A stretch of 64,000 bases of DNA, from positions 87,501 to 151,500 of the forward strand of contig CAUYUJ010019362.1 of NCBI GenBank assembly GCA_963575745.1, in the 5' to 3' direction. The notes beneath the pieces are model-generated. The model was not told the DNA's origin, did not search any database, and was given only the letters and a program-made list of their open reading frames with translations. The position numbers and the translations under genes were made by a program. The DNA is from Prorocentrum cordatum (lineage: Eukaryota > Sar > Dinophyceae > Prorocentrales > Prorocentraceae). The first letter of the stretch is position 1; every line of letters starts with the position of its first letter. This document shows positions 43,433 to 53,465 of this stretch, one piece after another.

Positions 43433-44339
43433 TTGCAGGTCTACCGTCAGGGTGCCGCCAGCGTTTCGCTGAGAGTGGGCACTGCGGCGCGCCCGGGAGG
43501 CCATCGCCAGCGGTGGCGCGGCGCCCAGCAAAAAACAAGCGACCGACATGGGCTTCTCAACGGTCGTGCCCTGCGCGGCCAGAAGCGGCGCGCCGCCGCG
43601 AGCCAGGCCGGGTGCACGCAGGGCGAGACGAGCGGTTCGCGCGAGGAGGTAATTACGGAGGCTCGAGCGCAGCGAGGCACTCCAGCACTAGTGCAACGCG
43701 ACCGACCATGCCGCCCAGCAGCTCGCCACGGCGCGGGAGAAGCGTGGACACAGGCCGCCCAGAGTCGCGGCCGCTCCCGCGCGAGGGGGGCCAGGACGAG
43801 GGGCATCTGGGCGAGCCCTCGTGCGACGCAGGAAGCTCTGCAGCAGCGTGTGGGCGAACACGTGCGCGAGCAGCCTCGAGCACGGCGCGGGAAGGTCATC
43901 CGCGGGCCGACCAGCGCAGCGCCGAGGCCTTACGCCGGGCCCGAACGCCCCCGAGGCGCGGCCGGGGGCGCCCGGGCGGGGCGCGCAAGCCCGAGCTGCA
44001 CCAGGGCACCTCCCAGAGGCGCGGGAGGTGCGCCGGCAGGCGGCGAGGCTCAAAAGCTGGGCCCGGCCAGCCTGACGACCTGGCTCGCGCGCGGCTGGTG
44101 CTCGCGTTTTTGCTTGCTGTTCTGACGATCAGCGCAGGAACTCGCACCCCCCCCTCCCCCTCTCCCCTGGAGTACAGATCTTGGCCGTCGTTTCGCGCCC
44201 GCTTCGAGCAGGTGGAGCCTCCCCCATGGTGGACGCACGGAACCGAACAGCCGCACTAGACAGAGGTCCGGAGCCAGACCCCCCATCCTCCCCCCTCCGT
44301 CCGCCCAATGTCGAAACGCCGGGTAAAAACAACGCTCAC

Positions 44340-44440
44340 CTTGTAGATCAGGACCCTTACCACGTTGGCAAACAACCAGGCGCCAGTAATGACGGCGGCG
44401 CCCACCCCGCCAGAGACGGCGTCGCCTCTCAGTTTTTGTT
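44340..44440 (-). CDS. Candidate exon of a membrane protein
   Basis: On the minus strand between a CTCCCAAG acceptor and a TACAAG/GTGAGC donor. It encodes QKLRGDAVSGGVGAAVITGA and WLFANVVRVLIYK, a hydrophobic helix with basic edges. The same minus frame is open upstream over 44517-44621 (SSWPLLAVISELELGWASRW), which could be the preceding exon. No family is recognised. It is judged an exon from its donor, composition and membrane-like sequence only. Confidence 0.35.
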
Positions 44441-44690
44441 CTTGGGAGCCGGCAAGGACAGATGGGCGCGTGGGTGGGGTGGGGGGGGGGGAACAGGAGG
44501 AGCCCCATCCAGAGAAGAGCGATGTCACGGCCGACGTGCCGTTCGACGACCATCGCGAGGCCCAGCCCAGTTCGAGCTCCGAGATGACGGCCAAAAGCGG
44601 CCAGCTGGAGCAGATCAGCATTCTCGGCCAGATAGACTAGATCGCACGTCACGCGTTGCCTCGTAGCCTTCCCGGCCCGCGAAGGCAGTC

Positions 44691-44859
44691 GGGGGTGGAC
44701 AGAACCCCCAACAGTGACACGTCGATTACTGAATTGTCCGTTTTCGGTTCTCGAGAGGGCTCCGTGGCCGTTATTTTCCAGGCTTGCGCCCTCCAGGTTT
44801 GGGCCTCAGGTCGTTTTCACTAAACCACGTTTTACTAAAGGGGGGTCTGTCCATCCCCG
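44691..44859 (+). mobile_element. TIR element family GGGGGTGGACAG, copy 2 (169 bp)
   Basis: GGGGGTGGACAGAACCCCC and GGGGGGTCTGTCCATCCCC termini. Flanked by AGGCAGTC and AGGCAGAG, six of eight matching. Nearly identical to the copy at 24709-24878, so this family may have moved recently. Confidence 0.85.
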
Positions 44860-45586
44860 AGGCAGAGCACCTGCTGTGGCTGAGGCCCTCCTGCGAGCTG
44901 TAGTCTGGAGCCCCGATCGTCGGCCCTGCGCCCTGAGGGAGACCAAACAGACTGCAGGTTTCCCGGAGGCACGTCGTCCCAACTACGATCGGTCAAGGGC
45001 GCAAAAAACGCCCCTACCCTGGTTTGCGAGGCGCTGTGCGCTGAACCTCCTGTGGGCTGACAGGATAAACCCTGCGTGATGTGCCGCGTCCTGGCGGCTT
45101 TCTAGGCTCTGGGGGTTCCCAGGAGGTTTACAGACCACGAACTTGCAACCCAGGGTAGGGTCTTTTTATTCCATCCCTCAATTGAGGGAGACCAAACAAA
45201 CTGCAGGGTTCCCGGAGACACGTCGTCCCAACTACAATCGGGGAGCGGAAGAAACATTACAGTGGGGGCACTCCATGTCACAGCAAGCTGTATCTCTCGA
45301 CAGTGGATGGCAAGGACGCCATTCATATGCTGCTGCATTGAATGGAACAGTCAAGAGCTGGATCGCTGAAACAGAACAAGAACACGACTACGAGCTGAAA
45401 GCTAAAGGGTAAATGCTGGGCACAAGCAGTAGTTAGTTACAGTTGATCATGTACGCCCCCGACGGCGTCTCCCTTCTCCCCTCCCCTCCTTGTCCCGTGC
45501 TTGTTGCTTTGCGGCTCTCCCCCCTATGTCGGGTCCTGTCTGCCAGTCCTCTCGCGCTCTTCTCTTCCTCCCACCTCCTCCACTCT

Positions 45587-45793
45587 GGACGCCCGAATTG
45601 GGTACGGAAAGAATGGGTACAATGCCCAACAGCAATTCCAGTTCATTTTGAACAGGATCCGCTGTCCGCGCCGCCGCGGCCTGTGTCCATTCGAGACAGA
45701 ATGCCGCTTGCCCAACAGCGGCCGCTGTTGGCTTGGGACAACATTTGTTCTTGGGCATTGTACCCATTCGTTCTGTACCCATTTCGGACGTCC
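45587..45793 (+). mobile_element. TIR element family GGACGYCCGAA (207 bp)
   Basis: The left end GGACGCCCGAATTGGGTAC and the complement of the right end (GGACGTCCGAAATGGGTAC) match over about 40 bp, including GAATGGGTACAATGCCCAA. The interior has palindromic GCCCAACAGC and GCGGCCGCTGTTGG. A diverged copy is at 7855-8005. Confidence 0.8.
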
Positions 45794-46299
45794 AAATCCA
45801 CCTGCGGCGCTTTCCCTCCGTTCGCGAGGCCCTGTCGGGGACGAGCGCCAGGGGGCCCGGGAGACGCTCCGTGGGGGAGGGGGGGGCGGCAGGAGGGGCG
45901 GGGGCCGAGGAACGAGGAGAGCCATCGCCCCGCGGCGCGCGCGTGCGCGCGCGGGGCCTGGCGGCCCCCGGCGAAGTGCCGGGATGCGGCGGGTGCCGCC
46001 GCCGCCTCTCTGCTGTCCCTGGTTGCCCTGCCCTCTGGGGAGGGGGTGCTCGGGCTGGGCCAGTGGCCCCGGCCCGCCCCCCCCCCCCCCCTCGCACGGA
46101 TTGTCTTCTAGGGAGCTCCAGCCCCCGGCGCAGGGCCCCCCTTTGCGGGCCAGCGGGGCCAGATGGGGCGCCCCAGGCAGGCCGGGGGTGTCCCCAGAGA
46201 GACGCTCGGCCCTGCACACATACCTCCCCGCAGGGGCCCGGATGCTCGTTAGCTACGCCTCCACACTGACCCCGAAACGCTCAGTACTGTTTTCCTTTA

Positions 46300-46735
46300 C
46301 CGTCCTCCTCCTCCTCGCCCTCCGCCTCCTCGCCCTCCTCCTCCCTCCTCCTCCTCCTTCCTCCTTCCTCCTCCTCCTCCTCCTGCTCCTACTCCTCCTC
46401 CTCTCTCCCCGTCATCCCTCCTCCTCATCTTCCTCGTTTTCCCCCTTCTCCTCCCGCGTGGCCCGCAGCCCGCCTCGAGTGCTGCGCGCGTCGGGCAGTG
46501 CAGGAGTCGCGTCGCGGACCCTCCCGAGCTGCGAGTCCCCTCGCCTCTCCTCTCCTGCCAGTCCTCCTCCTCCTCCTCCTCCTCTCCCTCCTCCTCCTCC
46601 TCCGCCTCCGCCTCCGCCTCCTCCGCCTCCGCCTCCTCCTCCTCCTCCTCTCCTCCTCCTCCTCCTCCTCTTCCTCCTCCTCCTCCTCCTCCTCCTCCTC
46701 CTCCTCCTCCTCCTCCTCCTCCTCGGGCGAGTGTT
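46300..46735. repeat. CTC microsatellite-rich tract
   Basis: Long CTC/TCC runs with about 140 bp of mixed sequence at 46440-46560. Leu- or Glu-rich frames are artefacts. No gene is resolved between 46736 and 47452. Confidence 0.85.
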
Positions 46736-47452
46736 CTGACAGCGCCGGTCCACAGGCCAGTGCCGGCTTGCAGCCAGTGGCAGTGAGGATGGCTCGAGCG
46801 AGACCGCACCCCAACGACCACCAGCGTCGAGTCGCCAACTGCTCTAGCCACTAGGTCCCCAAGGACTCCTGGAGGGCGCTGGGTCCCCAACGAGCACCCG
46901 ACTTTAAAAAAGGCGAAACCGCACCCCAAATCAGCTCAAGCCAGGCGCATGGCTGGAGTGTCCCAAGCCACGGCGCTCCCAAAGCGGGCCCAAAGTCATC
47001 CAGAAAGACTGAAGTGGCACGCACAGAATTACACGCTCGGAGGTCCAACCTCGCCGAACTATGGCGGTCAGCGTTGCTGCTCCTGCGTCGAGCTGCCTCC
47101 ATGCCGTCCTCCTTCCGAGCATGGCAGCACTCATTGTGGCGACGCTTCTGGCACCGACCACAGGGCCGTATACTGTGGCAAGTCTCGTCGGATCCGATCG
47201 AGGGGAAGGCGCTTTCCTTTGACTCGGGTGCGGCCTGCGTTGGTTCACACTTCGGGTTTGTGAGCTTGGAGGGCCCAGGATGGCCGCAGGGATAAGGAGG
47301 GGGGCAGTTCTTGAGGACTGGGCCCCAGGGTGACCACAGAGAGTCGGGCAGCGGGGCAGGGCGGGGCCAAGAGCTGGGAGATTTGACGTCGCGTGCCGGC
47401 GGCGGGTGGGTTTGGCTGACCGCGCCTGCCTGTTCGTCCGATTGGCAGGTTC

Positions 47453-47692
47453 CAGGCCTCCTTCGTAGATGGGGTCGGAGTAGATGATGTCGGAGGATCT
47501 CGCCGCATCGCCGATGCATCGGCGATGCGGCTCTATGTGGCGTCCGATTTGCCTCAATTCGACGTCGCCGATGCATCGCCGACGTCGACGATGCATCGCT
47601 GGTGCATCGCCGATGCATCGCCGATGCATCGGCGATGCGGCGAGATCCTCCGACCCCATCTGCTCCGACCCCACCTGGGAGGCCTCTACAGG
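47453..47692. mobile_element. Fold-back element family GGAGGATC, copy 2
   Basis: Arms of roughly 60 bp: AGGCCTCC, GATGGGGTCGGAGTAGATG, TCGGAGGATCTCGCCGCATC at the left, mirrored by GATGCGGCGAGATCCTCCGA, CCCCATCTGCTCCGACCCC and GGAGGCCT at the right. The interior is GATGCATCGCC units. The right end lies only about 35 bp before the ATG of the hydrolase gene, so it may sit in that gene's 5' region. Confidence 0.8.
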
Positions 47693-47726
47693 CGTCTACG
47701 GCTCTGCTCAGGAGCGGGCCTGCTAG

Positions 47727-49463
47727 ATGGCTCAAGACATGCTGACGCTCCTCGCTGCATTCGTGCCCCTGGCCGCCGGCGCGCCCTGGACGACGTGTGG
47801 CGGGCTGTCGCCCGCATACAACCGCACCGCCTGCCCAGCCTTAAGTCGGGCATGCCCCTCTACAGGAGGAATATTCAAAAAGAGTCCAAATATAGTACGG
47901 GGCGAGTTTTCAAATATTCGTCCGTCCAAAATCCGCCTGTAGGAGGACACGCCCGACCTAAGCCCAGCCACCGCCACCTGCGCGCCGCAAAAGTGGATGC
48001 CGAGCGAGGGCAACTGGGGGTGCTGCCCGTATCCGCGCGCCGTCTCGTGCGGCGACTACACTTGCTGCCCTTTCGGGGGCGGCCAAGAGGGGGGGTGAGG
48101 GCGAGGGCGGGGGTGGATGTCATGGCGGGGGCCATGATATCTCCCCAGATTTCATGGCGTTCCTTCTTGTTTTCAATGCATCCCCAGCCCCCCCCCTCTG
48201 GGCCGCGCACATGCCGCTGGCCATGATTTCCCCCCCCCCCCCCCTCTTGGGCACCCCCCTCTTGGCCACCCCCGACCCTTCCGGCACGACTTGCCAGAAC
48301 GCGGGCGAGTCTTATGGTGTGGTGTCTTCGTGCGTTGACTCAAGCGGGAGCGTCGCACCTCCAGGCAGCACAGGCGGCGGGCAGCAGGTTTGCAAGACGG
48401 GCGGCCCATTACCGCTCAGCACCGAGATGCCGAACGTGGTCCTTCTGGGCGACTCCGTCTCCATCGGCTATTTCCCCAAGGTGGCTGCGCTGATGAATGG
48501 CACCGCGCTGGTGCAGCACTCCCCGTGGGGCGGCGACGGCGGGGCCGAGGAGACGCGCTATGGCTGGGAGTGCCTGGATTTCCTCCTCGCCGCGCCCGAC
48601 GGCACGCCCCAGGTGCCGGACGTGCTGTACTACAATTTCGGACTGCACAACCTGGACGGCCGGACGGCGCCAGTCGGCGGCGAGCGAGGGGGGGAACTGA
48701 GAAGGCGCGGGCCTTCTCAGAAGGCTCGGAAGTCCCCCGGCCTTCTAAGACATTTTCTGAGCCTTCCCCGAGAACACGGAAAACTTGTCAGAAGGCAGGA
48801 GGATTTTTGAGAAGCCCCGCCGCCTTCTGAGAAGGCCTTCTCCTCCTCAGTCCCCCCCCTCGCTCGCCGCCGAGCCAGGGCAGGCCGGCCCGATCGCAGA
48901 GTACGCGCCCTATCTCGAGCGAATAACCGAGAAGCTCGTAAGCTGGGCAGCGGCCGGCGGGACCAAGCTGCTGTTTGGCATCACGACCCCCGAGATGTGC
49001 GACGCCGCGCTCGACGCCGTCGTCCGCGGCAACAACGCGGCGGCAGCGGCGGTGATGAGAAAGCACGGCGTGCCGACCGTTGACCTGCACGCCGCGGTGG
49101 TCGGCCAGTGTGGCGCGTCGCCCAACCCCCGGTGCTTCAACCAGTCGGCGTGCTTTTGCCCGCACTGCCCGCAGGCCGACGGAGTCGGCTACGAGTTCTT
49201 AGCCCTGAGAAGGAAAAGCTGCACAAACGTAAATTTGTTGAGGTCGTCGTTGATCCCTTGGAGCCGCGCTGGCCCCTGTCGCGGAGGTGCCGCAAGGGGT
49301 CCCGGCGCCGATCCGGGTGATCCACGCGGGCCTCCAGGAGTGTACCTTTGTGCCGCCGTTCCTGACTCTGTTAGCGGAGCACGTGCTGGTGCCAGCCATC
49401 TCGGAGCTCATCTCGAGCTCCCAGAGGAGAGGTTGGCTTGACATGGATTTGGTTCTGGTGTGA
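47727..49463 (+). CDS. Secreted SGNH/GDSL-type hydrolase, five exons
   Basis: Exons 47727-47840, 47970-48072, 48281-48673, 48879-49203 and 49376-49463 join to 340 codons plus TGA. Residues 1-18 form a signal peptide (MAQDMLTLLAAFVPLAAGA). A cysteine-rich, granulin-like segment follows (GNWGCCPYPRAVSCGDYTCC, then PSGTTCQNAGESYG). The hydrolase domain shows block I NVVLLGDSVSIGY with the nucleophile Ser, a central LYYNFGLHNLDGR in the place of the GxND block, and CPQADGVGYEFLA near the end, where the family normally has DxxH; the His is not in its usual place, so activity is uncertain. Such enzymes hydrolyse esters or acyl groups; the substrate cannot be predicted. Boundaries were chosen because the protein is continuous when each intron is removed with one copy of its flanking direct repeat. 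Splice sites are not GT-AG. Transcript data would settle the exact ends. Confidence 0.8.
47841..47961 (+). mobile_element. Intron 1 of the hydrolase gene: F1 element, copy 3 (121 bp)
   Basis: Starts TTAAGTCGGGCATGCCCC and ends GACACGCCCGACCTAA, with inverted termini shared with 6942-7105 and 11724-11880. GCCCAGCC is duplicated exactly at 47833-47840 and 47962-47969. Removing element plus one TSD joins TACPA to TATCAPQKW. The 3' AG falls inside the TSD (CCCAG). There is no GT donor at the matching position. Confidence 0.85.
48073..48275 (+). mobile_element. Intron 2 of the hydrolase gene: TIR element (203 bp)
   Basis: Left TCGGGGGCGGCCAAGAGG and right CCTCTTGGCCACCCCCGA are inverted with one mismatch. 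CCCTT is duplicated at 48068-48072 and 48276-48280. Excision gives CCPSGTTC, restoring a cysteine pattern. The interior is C/T- and G-rich with a GGCCATGATATC/ATGATTTC pair. No AG lies at the 3' boundary, so splicing would have to be entirely non-canonical. Confidence 0.75.
48674..48873 (+). mobile_element. Intron 3 of the hydrolase gene: TIR element (200 bp)
   Basis: Left TCGGCGGCGAGCGAGGGGGG and right CCCCCCTCGCTCGCCGCCGA are inverted over about 28 bp, continuing as AACTGAG and CTCAGT. GCCAG is duplicated at 48669-48673 and 48874-48878. Excision joins DGRTAP to GQAGPIAEY in frame. The interior has several GAAGGC / GCCTTCT repeats that can fold back. Confidence 0.85.
49204..49370 (+). mobile_element. 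Intron 4 of the hydrolase gene: degenerate TIR element (167 bp)
   Basis: The left end CCTGAGAAGGAAAAGCTGCA resembles the complement of the right end (CAGAGTCAGGAACGGCGGCA) and continues with CAAACGTA / CAAAGGTA, a degenerate inverted repeat. TTAGC is duplicated at 49199-49203 and 49371-49375. Excision joins GYEFLA to EHVLVPAISEL, the expected C terminus of an SGNH enzyme. Confidence 0.65.
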
Positions 49464-51050
49464 TCCTCATGCCGCTATGGAGAGCCATGTGACTTCTGTT
49501 CCGTCGGACCTCTGCAGCGCAGCTTATTCATCAAAAAAGCATGCGTATTATTAGCTTAGCAAGGCATCATCTTAGCAGCACAGGCGAGGAGGCGGGTCGA
49601 GGAGTAGGAGAAGCACGGTCAGGGCACTGAGAAAGCAACGATGCAGTTGGGACATGGGTGAGAGCACGGCCTTTTACACCTGAGGGTGTTGTTTACCGGG
49701 GAACGTGGCCGTCCAGACCCAACATGCAGCTGGCATCGGGGCGAGAGCACGATTCCTGCAGAAGTTGTGGTGCAGCCTGAGACAAAAACGGTTACCCGAT
49801 CGCGCAGACCAGGGCTCCTCGTCCCCCGTGCGGGATCTCGTATGCTGTCTTTGCAGGCGATTCCTCGAACCCCGCTCCAGCGAAACGCCACCCGGGGCAC
49901 ATTCGGTGCGAGCGCGCTCTCTGTCCGAGTCCTGGCCACGCGCCGCCGTGGCCCCGCGGGCCGCAGTGCCGCGACCCGCGCGCCTCACCTCAGAGGCGGT
50001 CCTCGGCGCAGCGCCGGTCTCAAGGGCGCCCGCGATCCGATGTCGATGCGAATCGATGCGCCGGCCAGGGGTGCCGGCAAGAACTGTGTCCATATCCAGT
50101 GCGTCTTGGATGTTCGCGGAAGTGGCGCCACGAGGCCGAGGCGCACCGGATGCAGCTAAGCATCGCGCCTCTGGGGGGCAGTTCTATCCACCTCGGGTTT
50201 CTGGTGAAGGGAGCCCGAATCTCCAAGCTGCAGAGGATTAAGATGGACAAAGGTATTCCCCGCAAGGGGGCCAGCAAGGGGCGGGCGCGACGATCCGAGC
50301 TCGGGACGAGTCGTTGGCGATCCCGTATGTTTCCGATCCGATCCAGGTTCGCGAGTCGATCCAGCGCAGGCCTGACGACGGCTCACCTGCACTGTGCGTT
50401 GCCGCGTTCATGCACGTGCGCGTGAGTTAGAGCAGAGCCACCGAGCGAAGCAAGGCGTGGTCTCGCACGAATAGTTCCGCTCAGGTCATGAGCTCAGCTG
50501 TCCAGGTGCCCTACCAGGTTTGTACCAGGAGTGTGCACTGGCGCATTCGTGCAGGCAACAGTGATTTCCCAGTGCCGTGGCAGCACTTGCCCACCCAAGA
50601 GCGCAGACGGCCAGCCCAGAATCAGGGGCCTTCGAACCAGGAAACCCGTCGCGCACGCCAGCAGGGTCGGCGGCGGCTTTTGGCTCATACCCGGAGGGCC
50701 TCTTGGCCTCTGAAGCGTCTCGGACCTCACTCTGGCGCCTCTGAGGGTCCTGTTAGGGGCTGCCTGGCCTCTTGAGGCAATGTTGGGGGCCGTTCGTGCG
50801 GCCTTGGTGGGGTTCCTGGGCCGTCTTTTAACAGGCGAAGAACGGTTTTGCTGTCGGGGGCAGGCGTCCCCGACGGCGGAAAAGTGTATCTTATACAGTT
50901 GTTCGCCTGCCAGGTCTTTGGAAGCTGTAGACATCCAGAGCCCCAGGGACGCGCTGAGCCGGCCAGGAATTCTCAGGAGGGAGGGGGGGGGGCGATGCAT
51001 GCAGTGAAGCGTGAGGAGAGGGGGCGTCCCTCGGCAGACTTACAGTGACC
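49464..51050. other. Interval without a resolved gene
   Basis: GC-rich with overlapping frames on both strands at 49690-50240, none with recognisable motifs. No upstream helicase motifs (such as a Walker A loop) were found here that would belong to the exons at 52948-53413. Confidence 0.35.
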
Positions 51051-51060
51051 CTACTAGGAT

Positions 51061-51225
51061 CGAAAAAGAAAAAACGCCATAAACATAGACTTTCGGCGCC
51101 CCGCGCGGATTTCTCGGATCCGCGCCGGGCCCCCCTGGCGCGCCATGGAGGAGGGTCCAGCGCAGAATCAAGAAGTCCGCTCGGAGCGCCAAAAGGTTAA
51201 TGTTTATGGCGCTTTCGTTGTTCTT
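51061..51225 (+). mobile_element. TIR element with 10-bp target duplication, Mutator-like MITE (165 bp)
   Basis: Left CGCCATAAACAT and right ATGTTTATGGCG sit in longer arms: AAAGAAAAAACGCCATAAAC on one side and the complement AACAACGAAAGCGCCATAAA on the other. Flanks CTACTAGGAT (51051-51060) and CTATTAGGAT (51226-51235) differ at one base. A 9-10-bp TSD and longer TIRs fit Mutator-like elements, which is an inference. A GC-rich GGATCC-containing palindrome lies in the middle. Confidence 0.8.
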
Positions 51226-52015
51226 CTATTAGGATGCACTTGGCATACTACCCCGACTTCACGTGCCAGGGGGCACGGTGCGGATGTTTGATGTCCCTGA
51301 CATGTCACACTATCCGCACGGCAGATGTCATGGATCTTCCATGCGGCCGGCGAGGCACAAGCGGGCGCGTTGTCGACGCCGCTGAGAAAGACTATGAAAG
51401 ATTTGATGAAGTGCCTCCGCCTTTAGTGCACCGCGCGTTGAAGACGAGGGAAGCGGGTCTCTGGATGGACTCGGCGAGAGGATCCGCGGAGATACGCGGG
51501 GATGCTCATCTCCATTCGTTTTGTCGCGTTGGGCGTTGTGCAGTTTCATCAGTTGAGCGTTCGTGCGCCAGTCTAATGTGACCTGGGACGTCACCTACCA
51601 CGCACTAACAACGCAACTACCCAGCCTCTTTGGCACTGGGGGGGAGCATTGTGGGGGTCTGTCCCCTTCCCCTGCTCCACGTCGTTCGGACAGCGCTGTG
51701 TGACCTCTCTTCTGTGCAATACGTCTCGCTTTAGTTTCCAGATGTCGTGCACAACGTACGCAAACAGCAATGTTTTCCAATCATTCCAGATCAGCCATTG
51801 GTGTGAATTTCGTGTCGTTGGAAGCAGCCATCATTTGTGCAAGCATGTGGCGGTATTCTTGCTAGTGGTCTTGATTCCCAACCATCCTGTGGTGTTGGGT
51901 CCTCGTTTTGAAGAGACGGTGCCCCGCGTTCTCCTTCCTTCTTTCCTTCCTTCCTTCCTCCCGCTGCCTCCTCCCCCCTCCCATCATCATCATCATCATC
52001 ATCATCAACACCCAA

Positions 52016-52935
52016 TTCGGCACACCCCTCACACGTTTCGTGGCTCCATAGGGAGCTCCACCGAAGGCCCCAGTGCCCGCGGCCGCATGCGTCACCCACA
52101 CCCATTTCGGCACACCCCTCACACGTTTCGTGGCTCCATAGGGAGCTCCACCGAAGGCCCCAGTGCCCGCGGCCGCATGCGTCACCCACACCCATTTCGG
52201 CACACCCCTCACACGTTTCGTGGCTCCATAGGGAGCTCCACCGAAGGCCCCAGTGCCCGCGGCCGCATGCGTCACCCACACCCATTTCGGCACACCCCTC
52301 ACACGTTTCGTGGCTCCATAGGGAGCTCCACCGAAGGCCCCAGTGCCCGCGGCCGCATGCGTCACCCACACCCATTTCGGCACACCCCTCACACGTTTCG
52401 TGGCTCCATAGGGAGCTCCACCGAAGGCCCCAGTGCCCGCGGCCGCATGCGTCACCCACACCCATTTCGGCACACCCCTCACACGTTTCGTGGCTCCATA
52501 GGGAGCTCCACCGAAGGCCCCAGTGCCGCGGCCGCATGCGTCACCCACACCCATTTCGGCACACCCCTCACACGTTTCGTGGCTCCATAGGGAGCTCCAC
52601 CGAAGGCCCCAGTGCCCGCGGCCGCATGCGTCACCCACACCCATTTCGGCACACCCCTCACACGTTTCGTGGCTCCATAGGGAGCTCCACCGAAGGCCCC
52701 AGTGCCCGCGGCCGCATGCGTCACCCACACCCATTTCGGCACACCCCTCACACGTTTCGTGGCTCCATAGGGAGCTCCACCGAAGGCCCCAGTGCCCGCG
52801 GCCGCATGCGTCACCCACACCCATTTCGGCACACCCCTCACACGTTTCGTGGCTCCATAGGGAGCTCCACCGAAGGCCTCAGTGCCGCCGCCCGCATGCG
52901 TCACCCCCACCCATTTCGGCACACCCCCCGCATTT
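52016..52935 (+). repeat. 90-bp satellite, array 3
   Basis: Ten monomers with the start CACACCCCTC at 52021, 52111, 52201, 52291, 52381, 52471, 52560, 52650, 52740 and 52830. They are almost identical; one has a single-base deletion near 52526. The end of the array lies about 10 bp before the splice acceptor of the next exon. Confidence 0.95.
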
Positions 52936-52947
52936 CTCGCACGGCAG

Positions 52948-53413
52948 GGTCATCACCACGGTGGCGTGCCAGGGGCGCACCATGCGCGAAGGCGACGGGG
53001 CGGGGGAACGGCGCTCCGGGGGCGGCCAGACCTCCGGGGCGCGAGCAGTCCGCGGCCAGACCATCTCTCGGTCCTGTGGACTCTCGCCCTGGGCCGTCGG
53101 CTGCCCGGCGCGCTGCTCCCTCGGTCGACGTCGCCCAGGCGTGATCCTGGATTGCGGCCGCCACGAGGTAGGGAACGGCAAGAAGGAGGACGACGACTGG
53201 TGGCTGGAGCTCTACGTGCTGCTCTCGCGCGCCACGCGCCACGAGGACCTCCTGCTCATGCGGGCGCCGCGCATCGAGTTCTTCCTGGCAGGGCCGCCGC
53301 AGGGCTTGCGGAAGCAGCTGGAGCAGTTTGCGGCGCGCACGAAGCGGCGCAGGAGGGAAGCGACGGCCCTCGCCAGGGAGCTCGGCTTCACCGAGTTCAT
53401 CCGCGAGGCCTGA
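52948..53413 (+). CDS. C-terminal exons of a Pif1/RecD-like superfamily 1 helicase (partial)
   Basis: Exon 52948-52991 (after CACGGCAG) encodes VITTVACQGRTMRE, like helicase motif V with its conserved QG. Exon 53139-53413 completes it: GVILDCGR, then WWLELYVLLSRATRHEDLLL, matching motif VI (the YVxLSRAT-x-xEDL pattern), then a helical tail ending EFIREA and TGA. The intron 52992-53138 is GC-AG, with AGGCG repeated at both junctions. Motifs I-IV are not in the window upstream, and the preceding intron would contain the 90-bp array. Pif1-like helicases unwind DNA; related domains also occur in Helitron transposons. Confidence 0.7.
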
Positions 53414-53465
53414 CCTGAGGAGCGTCTCCCCCGAGCCGCGCCTTCTCTCGACTGCCCGACTAATT

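Noticed and set aside
43447-44260. Arg/Ala-rich frames on both strands after the F7 element
   Set aside because: High GC keeps several frames open; no motif, splice chain or composition difference favours one.
47719-47737. Possible spliced-leader relic at the hydrolase start (TGGCTCAAG around the ATG)
   Set aside because: Only nine bases match the leader and the upstream part (CCATTT) is absent; the match is explained by the codons for MAQ.
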